Positions 41,091-48,879 of a stretch of DNA of 64,000 bases are shown piece by piece. The notes below the pieces were generated by a model that had not been told where the DNA came from, did not search any database, and saw nothing but the letters and a program-made list of their open reading frames with translations. Made by a program: the position numbers and the translations under genes. The DNA is taken from assembly GCA_963773055.1 (NCBI GenBank), contig CAVYZL010000006.1, positions 1,240,001-1,304,000 of the forward strand. Direction: 5' to 3'. This DNA is from PALSA-612 sp963773055. Lineage in GTDB: Bacteria; Actinomycetota; Thermoleophilia; Gaiellales; Gaiellaceae. The first letter of the stretch is position 1. Each line of letters starts with the position of its first letter.

Positions 41091-43802
41091 ATGCTCGTGG
41101 GCCGGAAGTCGGAGCAGGCCGCGCTTCGTGCGATCGCCGAGCGGTCCCAGCAGGGCCACGGAACGGCACTGCTCCTGGTCGGCGAGCCAGGCATCGGGAA
41201 GACGACCCTGCTCGACGACCTCGAGGGGGAGCACGGCACAACCATGACGATCCTTCGCGCCGCGGGCGGCGAGTCGACTACCGATCTTCCGTTCATGGCT
41301 CTGAAGACGCTTCTGCTCCCCGTCGAGAAGCACTTCGACGCGCTTCCGGCTCCTCAGGCGAAGGCACTGCGTCTGGCTCTCGGTCTCGACGAGCCCGGGG
41401 CGGGTGTCGACCGGTTGTCCGTAACGGTGGCGGTACGCGGCGCGCTGGGCCGCGCGGCAGGTCGGCGACCTGTCTTGGCGATTGTCGACGACGCCCAGTG
41501 GCTTGACGAGCCGTCACGCTCGACCGTCCTGTTCGTCGCCCGTCAGCTCCAGGACGTGCCGATCGCGATCGTGATCGCCTGTCGTTCGGGCGAGCTCCCG
41601 GAGTCTGAGACACGGGGATTGCCCCGTCTCGAGCTCCAGGGATTGCGGCGGAGAGACGCGCAGGCTGTGCTCGACTCCACCGCCCCGGGACCGGTCGCCA
41701 CCGCGGTGCGGCGGCGCCTGCTCGAGCTCGCCGCGGGCAACCCGCTGGCGCTCGCCGAGCTGCCGAGGGCTCTCTCCGACGACCAGCTGACCGGCGCAGC
41801 GCCTCTCGGCGAGCCGGTCCCGGTGAACGGCGGCGTGGAGCGTGCGTTCGGGACGCGAATCGCGCGCCTGCCACGGCGGTCGCGACAGGCGCTCCTGTTG
41901 CTTGCCGCAGCCGGCGAGGATGCAACCGAGACGGTCACCGCGGCGCTTCGGCGCGAGGGGCTGGAGCCCGCCGATCTCGAGCCCCCCGAGACAGCCGGTC
42001 TCGTCTCCAGGAACGGCGCAGGTTGGACGTTCCGTCATCCGCTCGTGCGTTCGATCGCGTACTTCCAGCAGCCGACGGAGGAGCGTCGTGCGGCCCACGC
42101 CGCGCTTGCCTCGAGCGAGCAAAGCCCCGACCGTCGAGTGTGGCACCGCGCGGCGGCTGTCGAGCAAGCCGACGAAGAGGTCGCAGCGGCACTCGAAGAG
42201 ACCGCTCGCCGAGCGCTTGCCCGCGGCGCACCCGGCTCCGCCGCGACTGCCTTCGAAGCTGCCGCACGACTCTCCACGGACGATCCGTCGCGCGGGCTTC
42301 GCCTGGCCGGCGCAGCGAGGGCTGCTCATCGCGCGGGAGACGTCCCCCGCGCGGAGCGCCTGTCGCGCGACGCGCGCACGCTGACGTCGGATCCGATTGC
42401 GATCGCCGACCTGCTGCTCGTCGATGCCGACCTCCGGATGCGGAGCGGGGATCTCGAAGGAGCGCACCACGCGCTCACGTCGCACGCCGACCGATTGATC
42501 GAGATCGACCGACGACGCGCCGCAACGATGCTGCTGCTCGCCGCCAAGCTCCGCATCTACAAGCTCGAGGCTGCGGCTGCCGCCGACGAAGTCGACCGCG
42601 CTCGCGCTGTGCTTCCGGAAGGTGAGCACGAGCTCGTCCATCTCGTTGCCCTGAGCATGAGCCAGACCGCTGCCGGCAGGAGAGGCGCGCGTGACGCGGC
42701 GCTCGCCGCCGCCTCGGCAGCCGCCGACTCGCCGCACGGGCACGCGCACACGCTGGGGATCGCCTGGCCGCTGATCTGGCTCGAGGAGTACGAGGCGGCA
42801 CGCGAGGTGGCGGTCCGGGCGTTGGCGATCCAGCGCGAGGCGGGGTTCCTGCTCTACGTCCCGCAGACGCTGCTGCCTCTGGCGGAGCTCGACTTCCGCA
42901 CGGGCCGCTGGGAGACGGCAATCGCGGCTGCCAAGGAGGCGCTCGACCTCTTCCACGAGACGCTTCAGCCGACCGAAGCCGCTTCGGCAGCGGCGGTCCT
43001 GGCCCGTATGGAGGCAGCGCGAGGGAACGCCGATGCGTGTCGGGCGCTCGCGCAGGTCGCTCTTGCCGGCGACGTCGAGTTCGGCTTGCGAAGCTCGTCC
43101 GCGCATGCGCTCGGGGCCCTCGGGTTCCTGGCCCTCGGCAATCGGCAGCCGGAGGACGCCGTCGCGCCGCTCGAGACGGCCGAGCGAATCGCCAGACGCG
43201 GCGCGGTGGGCGAGCCGTGGCTTCTGCTGTCGACGCCGGACCTGGTCGAGGCCCTCTGTCACGTGGGCCAGATCGGAGCGCGCCGCAGAGGTGCTGTCGG
43301 AGTTCGAGGAGCGAAGCGCCGCCGTGGGACGCGTGTCGGCCTCCGCTGCCGCAGCCCGCTGCCGCGGGATCCTTGGCGACGTCGAGGCATTCGAGCGGGC
43401 GCTCGAGCTCCACGACACGCGTGCCGACGCCGTTCGAGCGCGCGCGGACCGAGCTCTGCTACGGCGAGAGTCTTCGCCGCTCGAAGCGGCGTTCGGAGGC
43501 GAGAGAACAGCTCCGCAGCGCCCTCGGACGCGTTCGAAGAGCTCGGTGCGAAGCCCTGGGCCGAGCGCGCGCGGGCGGAGCTACGGGCGAGCGGCGAGCG
43601 TGCCCGGCGGCGCACAGCGCCGCTCGACACGCTCACTGCGCAGGAGCGCGTCGTCGCACAGCTCGTGGGAGACGGGCTGAAGAACCGCGAGGCAGCGGCG
43701 CGGCTGTTCGTCTCGGAGAAGACGATCGAGTACCACCTCGCGAACGTCTATCGGAAGCTCGGCGTGCGATCCCGGGTCGGGCTGGCGCGCTTCCTCGGCT
43801 GA
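41091..43802 (+). CDS. Large LuxR-family ATPase regulator (LAL/MalT type) with three compensating frameshifts
   Basis: Product of 903 codons as written. N-terminal AAA/STAND ATPase: Walker A LLLVGEPGIGKTTLL (about 27-41), Walker B LAIVDDAQWLD; a long TPR-like middle part; C-terminal LuxR HTH (LTAQERVVAQLVGDGLKNRE ... SEKTIEYHLANVYRKLG). Between about 43270 and 43530 the reading becomes Arg-rich nonsense, while the family sequence (EVLSEFEERSAAVGRV ... FERARTELCYGESLRR) continues in the other two frames before returning. Three one-base shifts that cancel out explain this. ATG follows TAGGCT by 6 nt. Confidence 0.75.
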   Translation: MLVGRKSEQAALRAIAERSQQGHGTALLLVGEPGIGKTTLLDDLEGEHGTTMTILRAAGGESTTDLPFMALKTLLLPVEKHFDALPAPQAKALRLALGLDEPGAGVDRLSVTVAVRGALGRAAGRRPVLAIVDDAQWLDEPSRSTVLFVARQLQDVPIAIVIACRSGELPESETRGLPRLELQGLRRRDAQAVLDSTAPGPVATAVRRRLLELAAGNPLALAELPRALSDDQLTGAAPLGEPVPVNGGVERAFGTRIARLPRRSRQALLLLAAAGEDATETVTAALRREGLEPADLEPPETAGLVSRNGAGWTFRHPLVRSIAYFQQPTEERRAAHAALASSEQSPDRRVWHRAAAVEQADEEVAAALEETARRALARGAPGSAATAFEAAARLSTDDPSRGLRLAGAARAAHRAGDVPRAERLSRDARTLTSDPIAIADLLLVDADLRMRSGDLEGAHHALTSHADRLIEIDRRRAATMLLLAAKLRIYKLEAAAAADEVDRARAVLPEGEHELVHLVALSMSQTAAGRRGARDAALAAASAAADSPHGHAHTLGIAWPLIWLEEYEAAREVAVRALAIQREAGFLLYVPQTLLPLAELDFRTGRWETAIAAAKEALDLFHETLQPTEAASAAAVLARMEAARGNADACRALAQVALAGDVEFGLRSSSAHALGALGFLALGNRQPEDAVAPLETAERIARRGAVGEPWLLLSTPDLVEALCHVGQIGARRRGAVGVRGAKRRRGTRVGLRCRSPLPRDPWRRRGIRAGARAPRHACRRRSSARGPSSATARVFAARSGVRRRENSSAAPSDAFEELGAKPWAERARAELRASGERARRRTAPLDTLTAQERVVAQLVGDGLKNREAAARLFVSEKTIEYHLANVYRKLGVRSRVGLARFLG

Positions 43803-43804
43803 GC

Positions 43805-44977
43805 TCAGCCGCGAACCGCGTTCGGGCGCGTCGCCGCCGTCTCCGCGACCTGCTCGGCGAAGATCGTCTCGAGCGAGGCGCCTTCCTCTGCCCGCGCGAT
43901 CTGTCGCTCGGCCGCGTTCTGCGCCGGGACGGCGAGATATGACGCGATGCCGAGCTCCTCCGCGACGGGCTGCACCCACTCGATCAGCTCCTCGATCGCC
44001 GCGCGCGCCGTGCGCACGCGGAGCGTCGCGAGGTCGATCAACTCGCCCGAGAGACCGTGGCGGATCGCGCGCCACACGTTCTCCTCGATCATCCGGTGCG
44101 AGTGCTCGGGCAGCGGCTCGCCCTCGTCCACGGCGCGCGCGATGCGAGCCGTCAGGGCGTAGGCGAGCGCCATGAGCGACTGCGCTTCCTCGACGCGTGG
44201 CTGGGCGTCGCAGATGCGAATCTCGACTGTCGGGAACGCGAGGTGCGGGCGGACGCTCCACCAGAGCTGCGTGTGCTCGTCGATCGAGCCCGTCTCGTAG
44301 AGCGTCCGCACGTAACGCTCGAAGCCGGCCCAGTCGCCGTACGCGTCCGGTACGCCGCAGCGCGGGAACATCCGCGTGAAGATCTGCGTCCGTGCCGAAT
44401 GGAGGCCCGTGTTGACGTTCTCGACGAACGGCGAGGAGGACGAAAGCGCAAGCAGGTCGGGGAGAAAGCCCCGCAGCGCGTCGTGGACGGCGATCGCACG
44501 GTCGGCGCCGCGAATGCCGACGTGGATGTGGAGGCCAAAGGTGTTGTTGCGCCAGACGACGTAGCGGAGGAGCTCATCGTTTCGGCGGTAGTGCGGCGTG
44601 TCGATGATCCGCTGTTCCTGCCACGGGCTCCACGGGTGCGTGCCGGTCGCGCCGAGGCCGATGTCCAGACCCCCGGCGAGCTCGAACAGCTGGCTCCGCC
44701 GATCGAGCACGAGATCCACGGCGTCCGCGAACGTGTCGCAGCGACCCGTGCGGATCTCGACCTCCGACGAGATCAGCTCACCGACGAGGTGCGGCTCGAG
44801 CACCGTGCCGACGGCAGCTGACTGCAGCTCCTCGAAGCGGCCGACGAGCCCGAGCGTTGCCGGATCGAGCAGCGAGAACTCCTCCTCGATGGCGACGGTG
44901 AGGTCATTGCCCGCGTCGAACTGCTCGCGTGCGAGCGTGACCATCTCCCGCCACGGCCGCTTCTGCGCGTCGCCCAT
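43805..44977 (-). CDS. ybdK: Carboxylate-amine ligase YbdK (GCS2 family)
   Basis: 390 aa ATP-dependent glutamate-cysteine-ligase-like enzyme. Motifs: VAIEEEFSLLDP (about residues 28-39) with acidic metal ligands, GLHIHVGI, WWSVRPHLAFPTVEIRICD (substrate-side His/Arg/Glu) and RAIRHGLSGELID. YbdK makes gamma-glutamyl amide bonds; its physiological substrate is unsettled. Convergent with the LuxR-type gene. A TAGCCT hexamer lies 9 nt before the ATG. Confidence 0.9.
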   Translation of the reverse strand: MGDAQKRPWREMVTLAREQFDAGNDLTVAIEEEFSLLDPATLGLVGRFEELQSAAVGTVLEPHLVGELISSEVEIRTGRCDTFADAVDLVLDRRSQLFELAGGLDIGLGATGTHPWSPWQEQRIIDTPHYRRNDELLRYVVWRNNTFGLHIHVGIRGADRAIAVHDALRGFLPDLLALSSSSPFVENVNTGLHSARTQIFTRMFPRCGVPDAYGDWAGFERYVRTLYETGSIDEHTQLWWSVRPHLAFPTVEIRICDAQPRVEEAQSLMALAYALTARIARAVDEGEPLPEHSHRMIEENVWRAIRHGLSGELIDLATLRVRTARAAIEELIEWVQPVAEELGIASYLAVPAQNAAERQIARAEEGASLETIFAEQVAETAATRPNAVRG

Positions 44978-44986
44978 GGTCGCGAA

Positions 44987-44992
44987 AGGCTA
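44987..44992 (-). promoter_or_regulatory. -10-like TAGCCT before ybdK
   Basis: TAGCCT ends 9 nt before the ATG at 44977, slightly longer than the usual 6-8. Confidence 0.3.
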
Positions 44993-46234
44993 CTCAAACG
45001 GTTCGAGCAACCGCTTGGCTACGCCGTCCCACGACCAGCGCTCGATCGCGACGCGCCTGGCTGCGGCGCCGAGCTCCTGCCGCTCCGACGGCGTCAGCGC
45101 GAGCAGCGAATGGAGCTTCTCCGCCAGCTCGACGGAGTCGCCCTGCGCGAACGACGTCAGGTCGTGGAACCTCGGCGGATAGCCCGCCTCGAGACCCTCG
45201 GCCACCTCGGCGAGGCCCGAGTGGCGTGCGACGAGCGGCGGGCAGCCGGCAGCCGCAGCCTCCGCCGCGACCATCCCGAAGGCCTCGGGAAAGATCGACG
45301 GCACGACGACGGCGTCCGCGAGCGGGATCAGGTGCACGAGATGGCGGTGTTCCAGCGGCCCCGTGAAAAGCGTGTTCCTCGCCGCCAGCTCTTCGAGCCG
45401 GCGGCGATAGTCACCGAAGCCGACGATCACGGCGCGCGCGTCGATCCCGTGCAGCGCCTCGAGCAGCAGGTGGACGCCCTTGTTGTAAAGGAGCTTCCCG
45501 AAGTAGAGGACGGTCGGCTTGTCGCCGCGCAGGAAGCGCTCCAGCCGCGCGGCGTTGTCCTCGTCCGGTCGCCGCTCGTTCGCGTTGCCCGGGTTGGGCG
45601 GGTCGCGGCGGCACTCCTCGAGCAGCTTCTGGAGCGCCTCGTCGCGCGCCTCGGGCATGAACTCGTCGACGTCCACGCCGGGCGGCACCTCGAGCACGTT
45701 CGGCACTTCCCCGACCACCTCCGCCAGCACGTCGGCGATGTGTCTCGAGCCGACGAAAACGGCGCTCGCGGATGCGAGGGCGGCCCTGGCCTCATCGGCG
45801 AGCTCCACCCGGCCGCGGATCGAGTACTCGAGCTCCGATCCGTGTGCCTTGACCGCGAACGGCGCGCCTGCCGCGGCGCCGACGGCGCCCCCGAGCAGGA
45901 CGTGGTTGCAGAAGACGAGGTCGGCCGGCAGCTGCTCAGCGACACACGCCGCGTTCGCGTCGACGTAGCGCCGGCGCTCCTCTGCCGTGAGCTCCTGCAG
46001 CAGCCGCGCCTCGAGCCCCTCGTACGCGTCGAGGACGAATACGGGCAGCAGGCCACCGGGGAGCGCCGGCGTCACGACCTTCGCCCCGCCGAGGTCGAAG
46101 CGCTCTGGCTCGTGCTCCTGGCAGACGACAGTCACCTCGTGCCCGGCGCGGCTCCACGCGCGAGCGATCTCCCGCGTGTAGACGTTCGAGCCCGTGCCCG
46201 AGAGGAGGTATCCGTGCCAGAGGATGATCTTCAC
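44990..46234 (-). CDS. Family 4 glycosyltransferase
   Basis: 414 aa GT-B retaining glycosyltransferase, probably for cell-wall or lipid glycans. N-terminal GTGSNVYTREIARAWSRAGHEVTV and the donor site RPDEDNAARLERF then VLYFGKLLYNKGVHLLLEAL; the E-x7-E motif is EAFGMVAAEAAAAG (about residues 312-325). Related sequences are annotated as GT4 family. Substrate unknown. Starts ATG; 13 nt separate its stop from ybdK, so they may form an operon. Confidence 0.88.
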   Translation of the reverse strand: MKIILWHGYLLSGTGSNVYTREIARAWSRAGHEVTVVCQEHEPERFDLGGAKVVTPALPGGLLPVFVLDAYEGLEARLLQELTAEERRRYVDANAACVAEQLPADLVFCNHVLLGGAVGAAAGAPFAVKAHGSELEYSIRGRVELADEARAALASASAVFVGSRHIADVLAEVVGEVPNVLEVPPGVDVDEFMPEARDEALQKLLEECRRDPPNPGNANERRPDEDNAARLERFLRGDKPTVLYFGKLLYNKGVHLLLEALHGIDARAVIVGFGDYRRRLEELAARNTLFTGPLEHRHLVHLIPLADAVVVPSIFPEAFGMVAAEAAAAGCPPLVARHSGLAEVAEGLEAGYPPRFHDLTSFAQGDSVELAEKLHSLLALTPSERQELGAAARRVAIERWSWDGVAKRLLEPFE

Positions 46235-46412
46235 TCGATCGAAGGAGCATTCTCACCCGCGCAGGTGAGCGCCGCGCTGCCTATTACGCCGACACCTTCT
46301 GCACGCAGCGCGAAGAGGTACGAGCGCCGTCGCCCGCCGGCCCGCGAGCAGGACGGCGAGGGCGCTCACCGGACTCCTCGCTCGTGGGTCGCAGGCGAGG
46401 AGCGCGAAGGCC

Positions 46413-46451
46413 GGCCGGAGGTTCTTTACCGCCAGGGGAGGACCTCCGGCC
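46413..46451. terminator. Hairpin with 10-bp stem
   Basis: GGCCGGAGGT (46413-46422) and ACCTCCGGCC (46442-46451) form a perfect 10-bp stem. It lies in the 337-nt gap between the glycosyltransferase and rex and may end one or both transcripts. Confidence 0.5.
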
Positions 46452-46493
46452 AGGCCGCTTGGGCGCCGAATTGCTGTGGATCGGGTGGCACTG

Positions 46494-46535
46494 ACTTGTC
46501 ACAACTCAGTGCCAGGCACTGAATGTGTGACAAGT
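46494..46535. repeat. REP-like double palindrome
   Basis: Two nested inverted repeats: outer ACTTGTCACA (46494-46503) with TGTGACAAGT (46526-46535), inner TCAGTGCC with GGCACTGA around a single A. GGCACTGA also occurs at 46487-46494. The size and nested form resemble REP/RAYT-type palindromes. No RAYT transposase is in the window. Confidence 0.6.
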
Positions 46536-46571
46536 TCGTGCCGAAGGTGCCCCGGCGGTCGGCCTGAGGCC

Positions 46572-47192
46572 TCAGGCGAGGTGGAAGTACAGCGCGTGGA
46601 GCAGCTCGACCGCAGGGTTCGAGGTGTGCACCTGCACGTCGGAGGGGACGTCGAGGAGCGCCTCGGAATAGTTGAAGATGATCTTCACGCCCGAGCGAAC
46701 GAGCTCGTCCGTAACCTTCGGCGCCTCGGGCGCGGGCACCGCGATCACGCCGACGATGATGCTCTTCTCGTGAACGACCGGCATCAGCTGGGACGCGTCG
46801 AGCACGGTCACTCCGCCGATCGAGCGCCCGACCAGGTCGGGATCGCGGTCGAACACGGCGGCGATGTTGATCCCGTGCTCCGCGAAGATCGGCGAGCTCG
46901 CGATCGCCTGGCCGAGCCGCCCGGCGCCGACGAGCGCGATGTTGTGCTGGCCCTGCGTCCGGAGGATCTTCCGGATCTCGCCGAGCAGCCCGTCGACGTT
47001 GTAGCCGACGCCGCGCTTGCCGAACTTCCCGAACGCGGACAGGTCGCGGCGGATCTGCGTCGCATTGATGTTCGTGTAGTCCGAGATCTCCTGAGAGGAG
47101 ATCCGCTCTTTGCCCATCTTCTTCGCCTGGGTCAGCACCTGGAGGTACCTGCTCAGACGAGCCGCGACGCCTACAGTAAGTCGATCCGCCAC
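46572..47192 (-). CDS. rex: Redox-sensing transcriptional repressor Rex
   Basis: 206 aa. N-terminal winged helix (MGKERISSQEISDYTNINATQIRRDLS) and a Rossmann NAD(H) domain with IALVGAGRLGQAIASSP (about residues 90-106) and the DRDPDL acidic stretch that reads the NADH/NAD+ ratio. It represses anaerobic or overflow genes when NADH is low. GTG start, AAGGAG SD 6-7 nt upstream. Regulon not visible; no TTGTGAANNNNTTCACAA-type site is seen nearby. Confidence 0.95.
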   Translation of the reverse strand: MADRLTVGVAARLSRYLQVLTQAKKMGKERISSQEISDYTNINATQIRRDLSAFGKFGKRGVGYNVDGLLGEIRKILRTQGQHNIALVGAGRLGQAIASSPIFAEHGINIAAVFDRDPDLVGRSIGGVTVLDASQLMPVVHEKSIIVGVIAVPAPEAPKVTDELVRSGVKIIFNYSEALLDVPSDVQVHTSNPAVELLHALYFHLA

Positions 47193-47266
47193 TCGCGCTC
47201 CTTGTGTCGTGGTTTGTAACAGCCGGTGCGCATTCTGCCACCCAAGCGCAAAGCGCTGCGCCGGTA

Positions 47267-47518
47267 TCAGCTCAGGTCGCTCGTTGCGGACTTTGTGCGG
47301 ATCAGCTGACGCAGCTCACCCTCGTCGACCGTGAAGTAGAACGCACGCTCTCCGTCGATCTCGACCACGGGCAGCCATGGCCGATAGCGGAGCTCGAGCG
47401 CCGCGTCACCGGAGATGTCGACCTCGACGAGCCCGAACGGCAGCTCACGCCTCACCGCCTGGACTGTCGCCCGTGCCTCCTCACAGAGGTGGCAGCCAGG
47501 CGCGTGGTAGAAGCGAAC
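47267..47518 (-). CDS. Glutaredoxin/thioredoxin-like small protein, non-canonical start
   Basis: About 83 aa with the C-x-x-C active site in RFYHAPGCHLCEEARATVQA (Cys pair near residues 8 and 11) and P-V-V-E-I-D-G cis-Pro loop (WLPVVEIDG). It should reduce disulfides. No ATG, GTG or TTG precedes the CxxC in frame; a GTT at 47518 gives the family start, 8 nt after the gdhA stop. The annotated ORF from the internal GTG at 47455 would lose the catalytic Cys and is rejected. Confidence 0.7.
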   Translation of the reverse strand, partial: VRFYHAPGCHLCEEARATVQAVRRELPFGLVEVDISGDAALELRYRPWLPVVEIDGERAFYFTVDEGELRQLIRTKSATSDLS

Positions 47519-47525
47519 CTCGACG

Positions 47526-48800
47526 CTAGGGATACAGCCCTCGCGTCGTCGTCGCCTCCGCTACGCGGTTGACGGCGAGCCCGTACGCGGCCATCCGCAT
47601 GCTCGTCTTCTTCGACTCGCGGAGCTCCCACGTCTCGTGGAACGCCTTCTTCACGATGTCGGACAGCCGCGCGTTGATCTCCTCCTCCTTCCAGAAGTAC
47701 TCCTGGAGGCCCTGGACCCACTCGAAATAGGAGACGACGACGCCGCCGGCGTTCGCGAGCACGTCGGGCAGGATGACGATGCCCTTGCTCTCGAGGATGT
47801 CGTCGGCGGCCGGTGTCGTCGGGCCGTTCGCGCCCTCGACGATCACCTTGGTCTTTACCTTGTCAGCGTTCTCGGCCGTGATCACCTGCTCGAGCGCGCT
47901 CGGTGCGAGGATGTCGCACTCGAGGAGGATCAGCTCGTCGTTCGTCAGCGACTCCGTCCCCTTGAGGCCGGCCAGCGAGCCCGTCTCGTCCTTGTAAGCG
48001 ATCGCCGCAGGCACGTCGATGCCGTCGGCGTTGTGGACGCCCCCGGTCGAGTCCGAGAGGGCGATCACCTTCGCGCCGTGCTGGTGGCAAAAGAGCGCGA
48101 AGAAGCTGCCGACGTTGCCGAAGCCCTGGACGACGACGCGCTGGCCGGCGAGCTCCATGTTCATCCGGTCGAGAGCTTCGAGCAGCGCGAAGAGGCCACC
48201 GCGCGCCGTCGCCTCCAGCCGCCCGAGCGAGCCGCCGATCGTCAGCGGCTTGCCCGTGACGACGCCGAGCACCGAGTGCCCTTTGTTCATCGAATAGGTG
48301 TCGAAGATCCACGCCATCTCGCGGGGGCCCGTGCCCACGTCGGGGGCGGGGATGTCCTTCTCCGGCCCGATCTCCGTGATGATCTCCGTGGTGAAGCGGC
48401 GCGTCATGCGCTGGAGCTCGATCTCGGACATCTGCTTCGGATCGCAGACCACACCGCCCTTTGCGCCGCCGAACGGGATGCCCATCAGCGCGCACTTCCA
48501 CGTCATCCACATCGAGAGGGACTTCACCTCGTCGAGCGTGACGTCGGGGTGGTAGCGGATGCCGCCCTTCGACGGGCCGCGCGCGATGTTGTGCGTGACG
48601 CGGTAGCCCTGGAACGTCCTGATCGTCCCGTCGTCCATTCGGGTCGGGATCGACACGGATACGGCTTTCTTGCACTCGGACAAGACGCCGATCAGGTTTG
48701 AGTCGATGTCGAAGGTCTCACCGACGAGGCGCAGCTGCTGCTGCGCTATCTCGAAGGGGTTCTCGCGAAGGTGCGTTGCTTGAGCGTCGACTGCGGACAC
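47526..48800 (-). CDS. gdhA: Glutamate (Glu/Leu/Phe/Val family) dehydrogenase
   Basis: 424 aa NAD(P)-dependent oxidative deamination of glutamate or the reverse. Substrate site GPSKGGIRYHPDVTLDEVKS (about 73-92), catalytic Lys region GGAKGGVVCDPKQMS, PAPDVGTGPREMAW and Rossmann VVVQGFGNVGSFFALF. GTG start with GAGGAG SD about 10 nt upstream. Ammonium assimilation or glutamate catabolism. The glutaredoxin-like gene follows 8 nt downstream. Confidence 0.95.
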   Translation of the reverse strand: MSAVDAQATHLRENPFEIAQQQLRLVGETFDIDSNLIGVLSECKKAVSVSIPTRMDDGTIRTFQGYRVTHNIARGPSKGGIRYHPDVTLDEVKSLSMWMTWKCALMGIPFGGAKGGVVCDPKQMSEIELQRMTRRFTTEIITEIGPEKDIPAPDVGTGPREMAWIFDTYSMNKGHSVLGVVTGKPLTIGGSLGRLEATARGGLFALLEALDRMNMELAGQRVVVQGFGNVGSFFALFCHQHGAKVIALSDSTGGVHNADGIDVPAAIAYKDETGSLAGLKGTESLTNDELILLECDILAPSALEQVITAENADKVKTKVIVEGANGPTTPAADDILESKGIVILPDVLANAGGVVVSYFEWVQGLQEYFWKEEEINARLSDIVKKAFHETWELRESKKTSMRMAAYGLAVNRVAEATTTRGLYP

Positions 48801-48879
48801 GATGGTCAGCTCCTCGGTAGGGGACCGGTCGGCTCGGCGGCCGCGGCGAGTATACGCCCGCCGGACGAAGGCTCTGCCG

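Noticed and set aside
46494..46535. Rex operator
   Set aside because: TTGTCACAA does not match the TTGTGAANNNNTTCACAA consensus and it lies after, not before, rex.
47267..47455. 62-aa ORF from an internal GTG as the full gene
   Set aside because: It would remove the CxxC motif that is clearly encoded just upstream in the same frame.
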